This document shows positions 46,872 through 59,445 of a stretch of DNA of 64,000 bases, piece by piece. The stretch's first letter is position 1, and every line of letters begins with the position of its first letter. Origin of the DNA: Sphaerotilus microaerophilus (lineage in GTDB: Bacteria > Pseudomonadota > Gammaproteobacteria > Burkholderiales > Burkholderiaceae_C); assembly GCF_023734135.1 (NCBI RefSeq), contig NZ_AP025730.1:3906001-3970000 (forward strand). The letters are read 5' to 3'. The notes below the pieces were generated by a model. It searched no databases. It saw only the letters and a program-made list of their open reading frames with translations, and was not told the origin of the DNA. Position numbers and translations under genes: made by a program.

Positions 46872-48026
46872 ATGCACGCCCCAGACCCCTCCACCCCGGA
46901 TCACACGGTCCGCCCCGAAACCCTCAGCTACGAACAGGCCGGCGTCCAGTACGACCTGATCGACCCGCTCAAGATCAGCGCGCAGCGCGCCGCCGCGTCC
47001 ACCGCGGTGCAGCTGGCCGCCCATGGCTTCACCGAGGTGGCCGCCTCGCGCGGCGAATCGGCCTACGTGGTCGACGTCGGCCCGTTCTACCTCGCCTCCA
47101 TCGTCGAATGCCTGGGCACCAAGACCCTGGTGGCCGACGAGATGGCCAGGCTCACCGGCAAGAGCTACTACGACCGCATCGCGCAGGACACGATCGCCAT
47201 GGCGATCAACGACCTGATCACGGTCGGCGCCACGCCGCTGGTGGTGCAGGCCTACTGGGCCGCCGGCGGCAGCGACTGGTTCGGCGACGCCGAGCGCGCC
47301 CAGGCCCTGGTGGCCGGCTGGAAGGCCGCCTGCGAGACCTGCCAGGTGGCCTGGGGCGGCGGTGAGACGCCCGCACTGGCCGGCATCGTCGAAGGCGGCC
47401 GGGTGGACCTGGCGGCCTCCTGCACCGGCCTGATCAACCCGAAGGAGCGCCTGTCCGTCGGTGACCGGCTCGGCGAAGGCGATGCCATCGTGCTGCTGGC
47501 CTCCTCGGGCATCCACGCCAACGGCCTGAGCCTGGCGCGCAAGCTGGTCGAGCGCCTGCCGCAGGGCTACCTGACCGAGGTCGACCCGATCCACCATCCC
47601 GGCCTGACCTACGGCGACGCGCTGCTGGCCCCCACCGTGCTGTACTCCCCGGTGACCGAGGCACTGTGGAAGGCCGGCATCACGCCGCACTACTGCGCCA
47701 ACATCACCGGCCACGGCTGGCGCAAGCTGCTGCGCCACCCCTCGACGCTGACCTACCGCATCCGCCAGGTCCCGCCGGTCACGCCGGTGCTGGGCTTCAT
47801 CCAGCGCCATGCGGGCCAGGACGACCGCGAGGCCTATTCGACGCTGAACATGGGCGCCGGCTTCGCGATCTTCGTCCGTGCCGACGACGCCGAGCGCACC
47901 GTCGCGGTCGCCCAAGCGCAGGGCGTGGCAGCGATTGTCGCTGGCCACGTCGAGGCGGGGCCGAAGCGGCTGATCGTCGAGCCGCTGGGCATCGAGTTCG
48001 GTGCGGATGACCTGCAGCTGCGCTGA
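46872..48026 (+). CDS. PurM-like AIR synthase family protein, divergent
   Basis: The 384-residue protein has the AIR synthase fold pattern: [52 protein letters not shown] and [13 protein letters not shown]. In ordinary PurM the segment SGTDGVGTK binds ATP; here the region reads [13 protein letters not shown], so the usual start of that motif is missing. It is also longer than most PurM. It may carry out the fifth step of purine synthesis or a related reaction; from the sequence I would not decide. It reads towards aat, 26 bp away. Confidence 0.7.
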   Translation: MHAPDPSTPDHTVRPETLSYEQAGVQYDLIDPLKISAQRAAASTAVQLAAHGFTEVAASRGESAYVVDVGPFYLASIVECLGTKTLVADEMARLTGKSYYDRIAQDTIAMAINDLITVGATPLVVQAYWAAGGSDWFGDAERAQALVAGWKAACETCQVAWGGGETPALAGIVEGGRVDLAASCTGLINPKERLSVGDRLGEGDAIVLLASSGIHANGLSLARKLVERLPQGYLTEVDPIHHPGLTYGDALLAPTVLYSPVTEALWKAGITPHYCANITGHGWRKLLRHPSTLTYRIRQVPPVTPVLGFIQRHAGQDDREAYSTLNMGAGFAIFVRADDAERTVAVAQAQGVAAIVAGHVEAGPKRLIVEPLGIEFGADDLQLR

Positions 48027-48052
48027 TCCTCCCACCAGCGCTTGGGCCGCCG

Positions 48053-48850
48053 ATGATCCCCTGGCTGCCTGAGGACGACGACCGCACACCCTTCCCGCCC
48101 ACGCGACAGGCGCTCGGGCCGGGCAGCGACGCGCCCGGCCTGCTCTGCGCGGGCGGGCGGCTGAACCCGGCCCGGCTGCGGCTGGCCTACCGCCACGGCA
48201 TCTTTCCCTGGTACGGCCCAGGCCAGCCGGTGCTGTGGTGGACCACCGACCCGCGCATGGTCCTGCAGGTGGCGCACTTTCGCCTGCACCGCTCCCTGCG
48301 CAAGACGCTGCGGCGCTTCCTGGGCACGCCGGGCTGCGAGATCCGCTTTGACAGCGCCTTCGACCGCGTCCTCGCCGCCTGCGCCGGCACCCCGCGCGAG
48401 GGCCAGGACGGCACCTGGATCGTTCCCGAGCTGCAGTCGGCCTACGGCCGCTGGCACGCCGCCGGTCAGGTGCATTCGGTCGAGACCTGGATCGGCGGCG
48501 AGCTGGTGGGCGGCCTGTACGGCGTGAACCTCGGGCGCATGTTCTTCGGCGAGTCGATGTTCGCCCTGCGCACGGACGCCTCCAAGATCGCCCTGGCTGC
48601 GCTGGTGGTGTTCTGCCGGGCCCAGGGCATCGAGTGGATCGACTGCCAGCAGCAGACCCGCCACCTGGCCAGCCTGGGCGCGGCACCCGTGCCCCGCAGC
48701 GAGTTCGAAGCCCACCTCGAACGCGTGGTGGATCAGGAGCCCCCAGCGCGCTGGATCTATGATCCGGCGCACTGGGCGTGGCTGTCGGAACTGCAGGCCG
48801 GCGCCCAGCCAGACGCCCTTCCTCCGCCCCCCAGCCAGCCGCCCGCGTGA
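48053..48850 (+). CDS. aat: Leucyl/phenylalanyl-tRNA--protein transferase
   Basis: The 265-residue enzyme transfers Leu or Phe from tRNA to proteins with N-terminal Arg or Lys, feeding ClpAP degradation. [52 protein letters not shown] and [18 protein letters not shown] are family hallmarks. The stop overlaps the GTG start of bpt, so both N-end-rule enzymes are coupled. Confidence 0.96.
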   Translation: MIPWLPEDDDRTPFPPTRQALGPGSDAPGLLCAGGRLNPARLRLAYRHGIFPWYGPGQPVLWWTTDPRMVLQVAHFRLHRSLRKTLRRFLGTPGCEIRFDSAFDRVLAACAGTPREGQDGTWIVPELQSAYGRWHAAGQVHSVETWIGGELVGGLYGVNLGRMFFGESMFALRTDASKIALAALVVFCRAQGIEWIDCQQQTRHLASLGAAPVPRSEFEAHLERVVDQEPPARWIYDPAHWAWLSELQAGAQPDALPPPPSQPPA

Positions 48851-49605
48851 CCTACCCCAAGGACCTGCCGCTCGCGCAATTGCAGTTCTACGCGACGGCG
48901 CCCTATCCCTGCAGCTACCTGAGCGAGCGGCAGGCGCGCTCGCAGGTGGCCACGCCCTCGCACCTGATCAACGCCGACGCTTACTCCGAGCTGGTGGCCA
49001 ACGGCTTTCGGCGCAGCGGCCTGTTCACCTACCGCCCATACTGCGACGGCTGCGAGCAGTGCGTGCCGCTGCGCATCCCCGTTGGCGAGTTCCAGCCCAC
49101 CCGCAGCCAGCGCCGCGCCTGGAAACAGCATGGCGCGCTGCAGGTGCGCGTGATGCGCCTGGGCTTCGCGCCCGAGCACTACCAGCTCTACCTGCGCTAC
49201 CAGAACGAGCGCCACGCCGGCGGCGGCATGGACCAGGATTCGGTCGACCAGTACACCCAGTTCCTGCTGCAAAGCCGCGTCAACTCGCGGCTGGTGGAAT
49301 TCCGCATCCCCGGGCCGCAGCACGCGCCCGGCGAGCTGAAGATGGTGTCGATCCTCGACGTGCTCAACGACGGGCTCTCCGCCGTCTACACCTTCTACGC
49401 CCCCGAGGCCGGCAGCAGCTACGGCACCTACAACGTGCTCTGGCAGATCGAGCAGGCGCGCGTGCTCGGCCTGCCCTTCCTCTACCTGGGCTACTGGATC
49501 GCCAAGAGCCCGAAGATGGCCTACAAGGCGCTGTTCCAGCCACACGAGATCCTGCGGCGCGGCCAGTGGCTGCGGCCGCATGCCTCGCTCAACCAGTCAG
49601 CCTGA
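48847..49605 (+). CDS. bpt: Bacterial leucyl/aspartate-glutamate transferase Bpt
   Basis: The 252-residue enzyme adds Leu to proteins with N-terminal Asp or Glu. [38 protein letters not shown] (Cys pair), LVEFRIP and [21 protein letters not shown] are typical. The GTG at 48847 is chosen because it matches the family start (MTYPKDLPL) and overlaps the aat stop. The gene's end overlaps the convergent exporter gene by 9 bp. Confidence 0.95.
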   Translation: MTYPKDLPLAQLQFYATAPYPCSYLSERQARSQVATPSHLINADAYSELVANGFRRSGLFTYRPYCDGCEQCVPLRIPVGEFQPTRSQRRAWKQHGALQVRVMRLGFAPEHYQLYLRYQNERHAGGGMDQDSVDQYTQFLLQSRVNSRLVEFRIPGPQHAPGELKMVSILDVLNDGLSAVYTFYAPEAGSSYGTYNVLWQIEQARVLGLPFLYLGYWIAKSPKMAYKALFQPHEILRRGQWLRPHASLNQSA

Positions 49606-50544
49606 GGCAGAGCCGGCGCGTTGGCGCAGGGCGATCAGCTCGTTGCCCACCAGCGCGCCCAGCACCAGCAGCCCTCCCGTGAGTGCGCTCGCCGCAGGTG
49701 CCTCGCCAGCACCCAGCCAGGCCCAGAGCACGCCGAAGATCACCTCCAGCAGGCCGAGCAGGGAGATCTCCGGGGCCGGCAGCACGCGGGTCAGCCCGAC
49801 CACCAGCAGGCAGGGCACGGCGAGCTGGAACACCCCCAGACCGGCCAACAGGAGCAGGTCATGCCCAGAGGCTTGCAAAGGCCAGGCCAGCGGTAGCATG
49901 ACCACGGAGGACAGCAGTGCACCGATCAGCACCGCTGGCAGCATGTCCAGCGTCGCGGGGGTTTCGCCACCCATCCCGCCGCCCAGACTCTCGTCCGGGT
50001 CACCCTGGCCATGCAGCGTGTGCTGCATCACGGTGAAGTTGATGGCCGCGGCCAGCGGCACCGCCAGAGCGACCAGCATGCCCAGCAGGCTGCGCGCATT
50101 GGCGGCCTGCACCTCCCGGCCGAACATCCAGGCGATCCCGACGCCGGCCACCGCGATCGCGCACCAGGTGCGCAGCGGCAGGCGGTGGTGAAGCACCATG
50201 CGCGCCAGCAACGCCGTCAACAGCGGGCCGATGGACATCGTCACCAGCACGTTGGCCACCGACGTCAGTGTCAGCGCCAGCATGAAGGCCGTGAACATCA
50301 CCGCCCAGCACAGCCCGGAGATCCACAGCACCGGCGGTGCGCTGCTCAGCCCCTGCCACAGCGCGCGGCCGCGCATCACCCCGAGGGCGCCAACCAGCGC
50401 CAGCGCATTGAAGGCGCTGCGCCAGAAGGTCACCTCGAAGCCCTCGGCCGCCTGCAGGTGGCGCGACACCACACCCGCACTGCTCCACAGCAGCGTGACC
50501 ACCACCATCAGGGCGACGGCGCGGGCATGCCGCGCGCCGTTCAT
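49597..50544 (-). CDS. DMT-family (EamA) transporter
   Basis: The 315-residue protein has about ten hydrophobic segments and two EamA halves: [13 protein letters not shown] in the first, and [39 protein letters not shown] at the end of the second. Such carriers export metabolites or amino acids; the substrate is unknown. The ATG overlaps the typA stop (ATGA), so it may be translated along with typA. Confidence 0.9.
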   Translation of the reverse strand: MNGARHARAVALMVVVTLLWSSAGVVSRHLQAAEGFEVTFWRSAFNALALVGALGVMRGRALWQGLSSAPPVLWISGLCWAVMFTAFMLALTLTSVANVLVTMSIGPLLTALLARMVLHHRLPLRTWCAIAVAGVGIAWMFGREVQAANARSLLGMLVALAVPLAAAINFTVMQHTLHGQGDPDESLGGGMGGETPATLDMLPAVLIGALLSSVVMLPLAWPLQASGHDLLLLAGLGVFQLAVPCLLVVGLTRVLPAPEISLLGLLEVIFGVLWAWLGAGEAPAASALTGGLLVLGALVGNELIALRQRAGSASG

Positions 50545-52370
50545 GCGCCCTCGCGGGACGCGCGGCGGCGCTCGTGCTCGGACAGGTGGCGCTTGCGCAG
50601 GCGGATCGACTTGGGCGTGATCTCGACCAGCTCGTCGTCCTCGATGAACTCGACGCCGTACTCCAGCGTCAGGTCGATCGGCGGGGTGATCTTGATCGCG
50701 TCTTCCTTGCCGCTGACGCGGAAGTTGGTCAGCTGCTTGGTGCGGGTGGCGTTGACCACCAGGTCGTTGTCGCGGCTGTGGATGCCGACGATCATGCCCT
50801 CGTAGACCGGATCGTTGGGCTTGACGAACATGCGGCCACGGTCGTCCAGCTTGCCGAGCGCGTAAGTGAAGATCTCACCGGCGTCCATCGAGATCAGCAC
50901 ACCGTTCTTGCGCCCGGCGATCTCGCCGCGGTGCGGCTCGTAGCCGTCGAAGATGTTGCTGATCAGGCCCGAGCCACGCGTCAGGTTCATGAACTCGTTC
51001 GAGAAGCCGATCAGGCCCCGCGCCGGGATGCGGTACTCGAGGCGCACACGCCCGTGGCCGTCCGGCTCCATGTTGACCAGCTCGCCCTTGCGCTCGCCCA
51101 GGGCCTGCATCACGCCGCCCTGGTGCTGCTCTTCCACGTCGGCGGTGACCATCTCGATGGGCTCGTGCTTCTCGCCGTTCACATCATGAAACAGCACTCG
51201 CGGCTTGGAGACGGCCAGCTCGTAGCCCTCGCGGCGCATGTTCTCCAGCAGGATGGTCAGGTGCAGTTCGCCCCGACCCATCACCTCGAAGATGCCGTCT
51301 TCGCTGGTTTCGGACACACGCAGCGCGACGTTGCTTTGCAGCTCCTTCTGCAGGCGGTCCCAGATCTGGCGGCTGGTAACGTACTTGCCTTCACGGCCGG
51401 CCAGCGGGCTGGTGTTGACGCAGAAGTTCATCGTCAGCGTCGGCTCATCGACCTTGAGCATCGGCAGCGGCTGCGGGGTGACCGCGTCGGTCACCGTCAC
51501 GCCGATGCCCAGGTTCTCGATGCCGTTGATCAGCACGATGTCGCCCGGGCCGGCCTCAGTGGTCTGCACGCGGTCCAGGCCCTGGAAGGTCAGCACCTGG
51601 TTGACGCGGCCCTTGTAGGTCTTGCCGTCCGTGCCCTCGCAGACCAGCACGTCCATCGACGGCTTGATCGTGCCGGCGTTGATGCGGCCCACGCCGATGC
51701 GGCCGACGAAGGTCGAGTAGTCCAGCGCCGAAATCTGCAGCTGCAGCGGGGCGCTCGGGTCGCCCTGGTGCGCCGGCACGTGCTTCAGGACCGTGTTGAA
51801 CAGCGCCGACATGTCCGGCCCCCACTGCTCGCCAGGCGCACCTTCTTCCAGCGAGGACCAGCCGTTGATGCCCGATGCGTAGACCACCGGGAAATCCAGC
51901 TGCTCATCGGTGGCGCCGAGCTTGTCGAACAGGTCGAAGGCGGCGTTGACGACCTTGTCGGGGTTGGCACCCGGCTTGTCGACCTTGTTGACGACCACGA
52001 TGGGCTTGAGGCCCAGCGCCAGCGCCTTCTTGGTGACGAAACGGGTTTGCGGCATCGGGCCTTCCTGGGCGTCGATCAGCAGCACCACGCCGTCGACCAT
52101 CGACAGCGCGCGCTCCACCTCGCCGCCGAAGTCGGCGTGTCCGGGCGTGTCGACGATGTTGATGTGGGTACCTTCCCAGCTCACGGCGCAGTTCTTGGCC
52201 AGGATGGTGATGCCCCGCTCGCGTTCGATGGCGTTGCTGTCCATCACGGTGTCGACGACCTTCTCGTGCTCGGCAAAGGTGCCGCTCTGGCGCAGGAGTT
52301 GGTCCACCATGGTGGTCTTGCCATGGTCGACGTGGGCGATGATGGCGATGTTGCGGATGGGTTTGCTCAT
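50541..52370 (-). CDS. typA: Ribosome-associated GTPase TypA/BipA
   Basis: The 609-residue translational GTPase starts [26 protein letters not shown] with the P-loop. [16 protein letters not shown] is switch II and NKVDKPGA the guanine-recognition motif. TypA helps ribosome assembly and growth at low temperature or stress. The size and domain order match the family. It lies 53 bp after truB in the same direction and may be part of that operon. Confidence 0.97.
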   Translation of the reverse strand: MSKPIRNIAIIAHVDHGKTTMVDQLLRQSGTFAEHEKVVDTVMDSNAIERERGITILAKNCAVSWEGTHINIVDTPGHADFGGEVERALSMVDGVVLLIDAQEGPMPQTRFVTKKALALGLKPIVVVNKVDKPGANPDKVVNAAFDLFDKLGATDEQLDFPVVYASGINGWSSLEEGAPGEQWGPDMSALFNTVLKHVPAHQGDPSAPLQLQISALDYSTFVGRIGVGRINAGTIKPSMDVLVCEGTDGKTYKGRVNQVLTFQGLDRVQTTEAGPGDIVLINGIENLGIGVTVTDAVTPQPLPMLKVDEPTLTMNFCVNTSPLAGREGKYVTSRQIWDRLQKELQSNVALRVSETSEDGIFEVMGRGELHLTILLENMRREGYELAVSKPRVLFHDVNGEKHEPIEMVTADVEEQHQGGVMQALGERKGELVNMEPDGHGRVRLEYRIPARGLIGFSNEFMNLTRGSGLISNIFDGYEPHRGEIAGRKNGVLISMDAGEIFTYALGKLDDRGRMFVKPNDPVYEGMIVGIHSRDNDLVVNATRTKQLTNFRVSGKEDAIKITPPIDLTLEYGVEFIEDDELVEITPKSIRLRKRHLSEHERRRASREGA

Positions 52371-52423
52371 GATGCGGTGCGTGTCTGAGGCCGGTGCGGC
52401 AGGAAAAGGCCTGGGCCGGTCGT

Positions 52424-53500
52424 TCAGGAGGCGCTGGCGCCGCGGGACGCGGCGCTGCGGTTCAGGGCGGCCTGGGCTGCAAGCAGCTGGGCCTCGACTT
52501 CGATGGGGCTGAGGAGGCGGTCGGAGATCAGCTCGCCGGCCGTGACGTGGGCGCTGCCCAGGAAGGCATGCCCCCCCGGACCGTAGACACGCAGGCGCGG
52601 CGTGTCAGCCAGCTCGACCCGGCGGCGCATGCCCGACAGGAAGCGCCCGGCGTCGGCGAGGCTGAGCTCCACTTTCGGCCAGTCGGTCAGCAGCACGTCC
52701 ACCGGGCGCAGCAGCGCCACGCGCTGCTCGTCGTCCATGCCCAGCAGGTCGTCCAGCGTCACGGCCTGCGCCAGTGAGAGCGTGCCAGCGCCGGTGCGGC
52801 TGAGCGCCGCCAGGTGGGCACCGCAGCCCAGCCGCTCGCCGATGTCCTCGGCCAGCGTGCGGATGTAGGTGCCCTTGCTGCAACGCACGTTGATCACCAG
52901 GGTTTCGGGGCGCTCAGCCTGCCAGTCGACGATGTCGATGGCGTGAATCGTCACCCGGCGCGGCATGCGCTCGACCGTCTGCCCGGCGCGGGCGTACTCG
53001 TAGAGCGCACGGCCCTGCACCTTCAGCGCGGAATGCATCGGCGGCAGCTGCTCGATCTCGCCGGTCAGCGCCGCACAGGCGGCTTCGACCGCGGCACGGT
53101 CGGTGGCCACTGGCCGCTCCTCGATCACCTGGCCCTCGCGGTCACCGCCTTCGGTGCGCTGGCCCAGGCGCAGGGTCGCGTGGTAGGCCTTGTCGGCCTC
53201 CAGGCTCACCTGGCTGAACTTGGTCGCGCCGCCAAAGCACAGCGGCAGCAGCCCGGTGGCGAGCGGGTCCAGCGTGCCCGTGTGGCCGGCCTTTTCGGCG
53301 CGCAGCAGGTTCTTGACCTTCTGCAGCGCGTCGTTGCTGGTCCAGCCCAGCGGCTTGTCCAGCAGCAGCACGCCATGCAACGCGCGGCGCGGCAGGCGCA
53401 CCCGCGGCGCCGCGGTGGCGGCTCGCGCTGCGACGGCAGCGTCCTGCACGTCGGCAGATTCGGTGACAGCGGCAGTGGCGGACGTCATTTCGGCGGACAT
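52424..53500 (-). CDS. truB: tRNA pseudouridine-55 synthase TruB
   Basis: The 358-residue enzyme makes pseudouridine 55 in t[25 protein letters not shown], then [19 protein letters not shown] with the catalytic Asp, and the C-terminal TruB domains are present. The ATG at 53500 ([12 protein letters not shown]) gives an unusual 45-residue Ala/Thr-rich extension before the conserved start, so a later start is possible. It follows rbfA by 8 bp. Confidence 0.95.
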   Translation of the reverse strand: MSAEMTSATAAVTESADVQDAAVAARAATAAPRVRLPRRALHGVLLLDKPLGWTSNDALQKVKNLLRAEKAGHTGTLDPLATGLLPLCFGGATKFSQVSLEADKAYHATLRLGQRTEGGDREGQVIEERPVATDRAAVEAACAALTGEIEQLPPMHSALKVQGRALYEYARAGQTVERMPRRVTIHAIDIVDWQAERPETLVINVRCSKGTYIRTLAEDIGERLGCGAHLAALSRTGAGTLSLAQAVTLDDLLGMDDEQRVALLRPVDVLLTDWPKVELSLADAGRFLSGMRRRVELADTPRLRVYGPGGHAFLGSAHVTAGELISDRLLSPIEVEAQLLAAQAALNRSAASRGASAS

Positions 53501-53508
53501 GGTGGGGC

Positions 53509-53880
53509 TCAGTCCTCGCTGTCCTTCGCGCGGCTGGCGTTGGCCTGGTTGATCAGCGCGCTCAGGTCCGCCGCCCGTTCGGTGGTGCGGTCGAAGTGGA
53601 AGTGCAGCGTGGGCACCGTGTGGATGGCCAGGCGCTTGAACAGCCCGTTGCGCAGGAATCCAGCGGCCTCGTTGAGGGCCGTCTCGCACTCCGCGGCGTC
53701 ACCGACGAGCACGGAGAAGTAGACCTTCGCGTGGGCGTAGTCCGGCGTCACATCGACGCCACTGATCGTGACCATGCCGATGCGGGGATCCTTGAGTTCG
53801 CGGATCAGCTCGGCCACATCGCGCTGGATCTGGTCGGCCACGCGGAAGCTGCGGTTGGGTGTGGCTCGCTTGTGTCGCAT
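53509..53880 (-). CDS. rbfA: Ribosome-binding factor A
   Basis: The 123-residue KH-like protein helps mature the 16S rRNA end in the 30S subunit. [46 protein letters not shown] is the classical pattern. It follows infB after 141 bp that contain a stem-loop and a repeat-like sequence, and precedes truB. Confidence 0.97.
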   Translation of the reverse strand: MRHKRATPNRSFRVADQIQRDVAELIRELKDPRIGMVTISGVDVTPDYAHAKVYFSVLVGDAAECETALNEAAGFLRNGLFKRLAIHTVPTLHFHFDRTTERAADLSALINQANASRAKDSED

Positions 53881-53898
53881 GGGATTCCTTCAAACGAG

Positions 53899-53920
53899 GA
53901 GCCCCGCCAAGGCGGGGCTC
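53899..53920. terminator. Strong stem-loop between infB and rbfA
   Basis: GAGCCCCGCC and GGCGGGGCTC form a perfect 10-bp inverted repeat with only AA between. It has no T-tract in either direction. It could attenuate transcription or protect the message end within the operon. Confidence 0.5.
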
Positions 53921-53939
53921 CCGAAGCGCGTTTCCTGCC

Positions 53940-54021
53940 AGCCACGTGCGCGGATCCGGCTTGGCCGGTCCGCTGCACGGCGCCCCCTTCGGGGGGCAGC
54001 GACCAGCGGGAGCGTGGGGGC
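53940..54021. repeat. REP-like intergenic sequence between infB and rbfA
   Basis: Three small inverted repeats follow one another, including CGGATCCGGC/GCCGGTCCG and CCCCCTTCGGGGG. Sequences of this kind (CCCCTTCGGGGGGCAGCGACCAGCGGGAGCGTGGGGG-like) are dispersed in many Burkholderiales genomes, as far as I recall. Only one copy is in this window. Confidence 0.5.
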
Positions 54022-57000
54022 TCAGAGTGTCCGCGCCACTTCCTTGATCTCGAAGAACTCCAGCTGATCGCCCTCGGCGATGTCGGTGTAGTTCTTGAGC
54101 TTGATACCGCACTCGAAGCCTTCCTTGACTTCCTTGACATCGTCCTTGAGGCGTCGCACCGACTCCACCTCGCCGGTGTAGATGACGATGTTCTCGCGCA
54201 GCAGGCGGAAGCGGCAGTTGCGGCGCACCAGGCCCGAGGTGACCATCGAGCCGGCGATCGTGCCGATCTTGGTCGCCACGAACACCGTGCGGATCTCGGC
54301 CGTACCGATGGCCTCCTCGCGCTGCTCCGGTGCCAGCATCCCCGACATCGCCGCCTTGATCTCGTCGACCGCGTCGTAAATGATGTTGTAGTAGCGGATG
54401 TCGACGCCGTTGCCTTCGGCCAGCTTGCGAGCGCCCGCATCGGCACGCGTGTTGAAGCCGATGACGATGGCCTTGGAGGCCAGCGCGAGGTTGATGTCCG
54501 ACTCGCTGATGCCACCCACCGCCGCGTGCACGATCTGCACCTTGACCTCGTCGGTCGACAGCTTGAGCAGCGAGGAAGCCAGTGCCTCCTGCGAGCCCTG
54601 CACGTCGGCCTTGATGATCAGCGGCAGGGACTGGACGTTGCCCTGGCCCATCGACTCGAACACGCTCTCCAGGTTCGCGGCCTGGCGCTTGTTCAGCGTC
54701 ACTTCGCGGTACTTGCCCTGGCGGAACGTGGCGATTTCGCGAGCCCGGCGCTCGTCGGCCAGCACCATGAACTCATCGCCGGCCTGCGGCACCTCGGTGA
54801 GACCCTGGATCTCCACGGGGATCGACGGACCTGCCTCCTGGCAGGGCTTGCCGTCCTCGTCGAGCATGGCGCGGACACGGCCGAAGCTCTGGCCGGCCAG
54901 CACCGCGTCGCCGCGCTTGAGCGTGCCGGACTGCACCAGCACGGTGGCCACCGGGCCGCGGCCCTTGTCCAGGCGGGCTTCGATCACCAGGCCCTTGGCC
55001 AGCGCGTCGATCGGCGCCTTCAGTTCCAGCACCTCGGCGTGCAGCAGCACCTGCTCCAGCAGGGTGTCCATGCCAGCGCCGGTCTTGGCCGACACCGGGC
55101 AGAACGGCGAATCGCCGCCGAACTCTTCGGGCACCACGCCTTCGGCCACCAGCTCGGAGCGCACGCGCTCGAGGTTGGAATCGGGCTTGTCGATCTTGTT
55201 GATCGCCACCACCAGCGGCACCTTGGCGGCCTTCGCATGGGCGATGGCTTCCTTGGTCTGCGGCATCACGCCGTCGTCGGCCGCCACCACCAGGATGACG
55301 ATGTCGGTGGCCTTGGCACCGCGAGCCCGCATGGCCGTGAAGGCCTCGTGACCCGGGGTGTCGAGGAAGGTGATCACGCCACGCGGTGTCTCGACGTGGT
55401 AAGCGCCAATGTGCTGCGTGATGCCGCCGGCTTCGCCCGCGGCCACGCGGGCACGGCGGATGTAGTCCAGCAGCGAGGTTTTGCCGTGGTCGACGTGACC
55501 CATCACGGTCACCACCGGCGGACGCTGGATGGACTCGCCCGACTCCTGGGCCGCATGCTCTTCCAGCAGGAAGGCATCCGGATCATCCAGCTTGGCGGGG
55601 AACGCCTTGTGGCCCATTTCCTCGACGAGGATCATGGCCGTTTCCTGGTCCAGCTGCTGGTTGATCGTGACCATCTGGCCCAGCTTCATCAGCTGCTTGA
55701 TCACCTCGGAGGCCTTGACCGACATCTTGTGGGCCAGGTCGGCGACGGAAATGGTCTCCGGCACATGCACCTCGTGGATCTGCTGCTCAGCCGGCGCGGC
55801 AAAGGACGAACCCGAGTCACCCCGGTGATCGCCACGACGCCCGCCCCGGCCACCGGCCGGCGCACGCCAGCCGCCGCGTGAGGTGTCGGGGGCCCGACCC
55901 TTGTTGGCGGTGGCGCCCTTCTTCTTGGCATCGTCGGCCCAGCTGGAAGACAGCTTCTCCGACTTGACCGACTTCTTGTCGCCCGGCTTGGCGGCACCTG
56001 CCGGCGCGGGTGCACCCGGTGCACCCTTGGGCTTGTGGATGGTGCCCTTGATGCCGTCCTTGCCCGCAGCACCCGGTGCGGCTGCGGCCGGCTTGGGTTC
56101 CTCGGGCTTCTTGGCGGTCAGCACCTTCTTCGGTGCGGCCATCATGGCGCGGATCGCAGCGGCCTCGGCCTCGGCGGCCTTGCGGCGGCGCTCCAGGTCT
56201 GCCTGCTTCTGGGCCTCGCCAGCGGCGATGTCCGCCGCCTTGACCACGCGCAGCCCGGTGGGCGCCGTGGGGCCGCCTGGCGCAGCCGGGGCCGGCTTCA
56301 CAGGAGCGGCGACAGGCGCCGGCACGGCACCACGCGGTGGCACCGGAATGGGTGTCGGAGCAGGAGCTGGTGCCGGTGCCGGCGCGGCAGCCACCGGCGC
56401 CTGGACCGTCGACCTGGACTTGCCTGCGGCGCTCTTGCGAGCGACTTCCAACGCCGCCGCCTCAGCCACGGCAGCGGCGCGGCGATCCGTGGTGTCTGCC
56501 ACCTTGTCGGCGTTCTCAGCCTTCTCGGCAGCGGCACGCTCGGCAGCAGCACGCTCGGCGGCCACACGCTCGGACGCGGCACGCTCTGCAGCTTCCCGTT
56601 CGGCAGCGACCCGTTCAGCAGCTTCCCGCTCGGCTCGTTCGGCCTGTTCACGGGCCTCGCGTTCGGCGCGTGCCCGCTCCTCGGCAGCGCGGCGTTCGGC
56701 AGCGGCCAGTTCTTCCTCGCGCAGCCGATCGGCTTCCAGACGGGCAGCCTCCTCGCGCCGGGCGAGTTCGGCCTGCTCGGCGTCCTCTTCCGTCACGCTG
56801 ACGCCAGCACCGCCAGGCACGTCGTCGCGCTTGACGAACACCCGCTTCTTGCGAACCTCCACCTGGATCGTGCGGGCCTTGCCGGAGGCGTCGGCCTGCT
56901 TGATCTCACTGGTGGACTTCTTGGTCAGCGTGATTTTCTTGCGGTCGGCACTGTGGGTGCCGTGCGAGGTACGAAGGAAGGACAACAGCCGTTCCTTGTC

Positions 57001-57123
57001 CGAGTCGGTGAGCGCGTCGCTGACCGACGTCTTGCTCACCCCCGCGTGTTGAAGTTGCTCGAGCACCGTCGTTGCCGGGCGGTTGAGCTCGGCAGCGAAC
57101 TGGGCAACGGTGGTCACAGCCAT
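54022..57123 (-). CDS. infB: Translation initiation factor IF-2
   Basis: The 1033-residue protein begins [28 protein letters not shown], an IF-2 N-terminal module. A long Ala/Arg/Glu-rich helical stretch (about 100-240) and an Ala/Pro-rich linker follow. The GTPase domain begins near 540 ([23 protein letters not shown]). IF-2 brings initiator tRNA to the ribosome. I chose the ATG at 57123 over an upstream start because it matches the conserved N-terminus. It lies 73 bp after nusA. Confidence 0.98.
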   Translation of the reverse strand: MAVTTVAQFAAELNRPATTVLEQLQHAGVSKTSVSDALTDSDKERLLSFLRTSHGTHSADRKKITLTKKSTSEIKQADASGKARTIQVEVRKKRVFVKRDDVPGGAGVSVTEEDAEQAELARREEAARLEADRLREEELAAAERRAAEERARAEREAREQAERAEREAAERVAAEREAAERAASERVAAERAAAERAAAEKAENADKVADTTDRRAAAVAEAAALEVARKSAAGKSRSTVQAPVAAAPAPAPAPAPTPIPVPPRGAVPAPVAAPVKPAPAAPGGPTAPTGLRVVKAADIAAGEAQKQADLERRRKAAEAEAAAIRAMMAAPKKVLTAKKPEEPKPAAAAPGAAGKDGIKGTIHKPKGAPGAPAPAGAAKPGDKKSVKSEKLSSSWADDAKKKGATANKGRAPDTSRGGWRAPAGGRGGRRGDHRGDSGSSFAAPAEQQIHEVHVPETISVADLAHKMSVKASEVIKQLMKLGQMVTINQQLDQETAMILVEEMGHKAFPAKLDDPDAFLLEEHAAQESGESIQRPPVVTVMGHVDHGKTSLLDYIRRARVAAGEAGGITQHIGAYHVETPRGVITFLDTPGHEAFTAMRARGAKATDIVILVVAADDGVMPQTKEAIAHAKAAKVPLVVAINKIDKPDSNLERVRSELVAEGVVPEEFGGDSPFCPVSAKTGAGMDTLLEQVLLHAEVLELKAPIDALAKGLVIEARLDKGRGPVATVLVQSGTLKRGDAVLAGQSFGRVRAMLDEDGKPCQEAGPSIPVEIQGLTEVPQAGDEFMVLADERRAREIATFRQGKYREVTLNKRQAANLESVFESMGQGNVQSLPLIIKADVQGSQEALASSLLKLSTDEVKVQIVHAAVGGISESDINLALASKAIVIGFNTRADAGARKLAEGNGVDIRYYNIIYDAVDEIKAAMSGMLAPEQREEAIGTAEIRTVFVATKIGTIAGSMVTSGLVRRNCRFRLLRENIVIYTGEVESVRRLKDDVKEVKEGFECGIKLKNYTDIAEGDQLEFFEIKEVARTL

Positions 57124-57196
57124 GTCTTGTATTCCTTGCGACGTGCGTGCGAGGTGTCGCTCTGGGTCGGGGCGGTCGTTTCGATCAGCGACGGTT

Positions 57197-58675
57197 TCAA
57201 GCGGTGAACCAATGCTCACGCGCCTTCATGATCAGGGCCTTGGCAGCGGCTTCGTCGACTCCGGTCATCTCGGTCAACTCGTCCACCGCCAGATCAGCCA
57301 GATCGTCGCGGGTATGGATGCCGCCATCGGCCAGCTTGCCGATCAGTTCGGGCGTCAAGCCCTCCAGATCGCGCAGGTCCTGCGACACCTCGTCGACGCG
57401 CTCTTCCTTGGCGATTTCCATCGTCAACAGCACGTCCTTGGCGCGATTGCGCAACTCCTGGACCGTATCCTCGTCAAAGGATTCGATTTCCAGCATTTCC
57501 TGCAGCGGCACGTAGGCCACCTCTTCCAGGCTGGCGAATCCTTCGGCGATCAGGATGTCGGCCACCTCCTCGTCGACGTCGAGCTTCTCGACGAAGAGCT
57601 TGCGGATGCCATCGCTTTCCTGCGCCTGCTTGGCGGCCGATTCCTCGGCCGTCATGATGTTGATCTTCCAGCCCGTGAGCTCGGAAGCCAGACGCACGTT
57701 CTGCCCGCCACGGCCGATGGCGATGGCGAGGTTTTCCTCGTCCACCACCACGTCCATCGCGTGTTTTTCCTCGTCCACCACGATGGACTGCACGTTCGCC
57801 GGCGCCAGCGCGCCGATCACGAACTGCGCCGGGTCGTCCGACCACAGCACGATGTCCACGCGCTCGCCAGCGAGCTCGTTGGTCACGGCATTGACGCGCG
57901 ACCCCCGCACGCCGACGCAGGTGCCGATCGGATCGACGCGCTTGTCGTGCGACACCACGGCGATCTTGGCGCGCGAGCCGGCATCGCGGGCACAGCTCTT
58001 GATCTCCAGCAGGCTCTGCTCGATCTCCGGCACCTCCTGCCGGAACAGTTCGATCATGAAGACAGGCGCCGAACGGGACAGGACGATCTGCGGGCCGCGC
58101 AGGGTCGGATCGACCTCCATGATCATCGCCCGCACGCGGTCGCCGCTGCGCAGGTTCTCCTTCGGGATCAGTTCGGTGCGCTTCAGGCGCCCCTCGACCC
58201 GCCCGGCCTCGATGATCAGGTCACCCTTGTCCAGGCGCTTGACGGTGCCGGAGAAAATCTTGTCGCCGCGCGACAGGAAGTCATTGAGCAGCGTCTCGCG
58301 CTCAGCATCCCGGATCTTCTGCAGGATCACCTGCTTGGCCGCCTGGGCACCGATTCGCCCGATCGGCACCGACTCGACCGGCTCTTCGAGGTAGTCGCCT
58401 ACCTCGATGTCATCGATCTGCTCCTTGGCCTCGAAATGCAGGATCTCGGCCTCGGGCAACTGCAGACCTGCCTCATCGGGCACGACGTGCCAGCGGCGGA
58501 AGGTCTCGTAGACCCCGGTCTCGCGGTCGATGGCGACGCGGATGTCCACCTCACCCTCGTAGAGCTTCTTGGTCGCGGAGGCCAGCGCCGACTCGACGGC
58601 ACCGAACACCACCTCGCGGTCGACGTTCTTCTCGCGCGAGATCGCATCCACCAGCATCAACAGTTCGCGATTCAT
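57197..58675 (-). CDS. nusA: Transcription elongation factor NusA
   Basis: The 492-residue protein starts [28 protein letters not shown], with the NTD, an S1 domain (around 135-200), two KH domains ([19 protein letters not shown] and [16 protein letters not shown]) and two acidic C-terminal repeats as in proteobacteria. It modulates pausing, termination and antitermination. The ATG overlaps the rimP stop, so the two are coupled. Confidence 0.98.
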   Translation of the reverse strand: MNRELLMLVDAISREKNVDREVVFGAVESALASATKKLYEGEVDIRVAIDRETGVYETFRRWHVVPDEAGLQLPEAEILHFEAKEQIDDIEVGDYLEEPVESVPIGRIGAQAAKQVILQKIRDAERETLLNDFLSRGDKIFSGTVKRLDKGDLIIEAGRVEGRLKRTELIPKENLRSGDRVRAMIMEVDPTLRGPQIVLSRSAPVFMIELFRQEVPEIEQSLLEIKSCARDAGSRAKIAVVSHDKRVDPIGTCVGVRGSRVNAVTNELAGERVDIVLWSDDPAQFVIGALAPANVQSIVVDEEKHAMDVVVDEENLAIAIGRGGQNVRLASELTGWKINIMTAEESAAKQAQESDGIRKLFVEKLDVDEEVADILIAEGFASLEEVAYVPLQEMLEIESFDEDTVQELRNRAKDVLLTMEIAKEERVDEVSQDLRDLEGLTPELIGKLADGGIHTRDDLADLAVDELTEMTGVDEAAAKALIMKAREHWFTA

Positions 58676-59298
58676 TCTTCGTGACCTCCGGAATCCTTTG
58701 CCTCGCCCGCAGGCAATTGCACCGCTTCGTCAGCAGCCTCGGCCGCACCGCGGCGCCCGCGCCCCTTCTTGAAGTCCACCACCGGCACCAGCCGCGCTTC
58801 CCGGACCTCGTCGAGCACGAACCCCAACACCTTGTCTTCCTGCCCATCGCGGAAAACCAACTCGAACGCATCGGGCTGCGCCACAGCCTGCGACTGCGCC
58901 TCGGCAGGCTCCGCCGTCGCCTGGACAACGACCTGCAGCACACCACGGTATTTCTTGCGCCCCTGGAACGGACGCTTGAGCGTCACATCCACCTCGGCAC
59001 CGGCGAAGCGCTCGAAATCCGCCGCCTTGCGCAGCGGACGATCCAACCCCGGTGAGGAGACTTCGAGGCGCGCGTAGTCGCAGCCCTCGACCTCCAGCAC
59101 GTACTGCAACTGGCGCGTCACCAGCTCGCAGTCGTCGACCGTGATGAATTCACCCTCGCCCGAGGGATAGCTGCGCCCCGGCACCCGGTCGATGAACACC
59201 GACAACAAGCCCCCCGCACTGCGCCCGCAGTCGACGAGCTCATAGCCCATCCCGGACACGGTACGTTCTACAGCCTGCTGCCAATTCACCGACACCAT
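58672..59298 (-). CDS. rimP: Ribosome maturation factor RimP
   Basis: The 208-residue protein helps 30S maturation. [21 protein letters not shown], then [15 protein letters not shown] and [26 protein letters not shown], are clear signatures. I choose ATG 59298 because it sits just before the conserved start, although the frame is open further. A Glu/Ala-rich tail makes it longer than usual. It heads rimP-nusA-infB-rbfA-truB. Confidence 0.95.
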   Translation of the reverse strand: MVSVNWQQAVERTVSGMGYELVDCGRSAGGLLSVFIDRVPGRSYPSGEGEFITVDDCELVTRQLQYVLEVEGCDYARLEVSSPGLDRPLRKAADFERFAGAEVDVTLKRPFQGRKKYRGVLQVVVQATAEPAEAQSQAVAQPDAFELVFRDGQEDKVLGFVLDEVREARLVPVVDFKKGRGRRGAAEAADEAVQLPAGEAKDSGGHEE

Positions 59299-59445
59299 CG
59301 ACGCACAATCCCTTCGACCAGTACAAAAGGCAGCCTGAGCGACGCAGCCGGGACACGATGCCGTATCCAGCCACGCCCGCAGGCTGCCGCAGCTCCCCGA
59401 ACCCCACCCGACCACCTGACGTGGCCGACGAACCGGGATCCAAGC

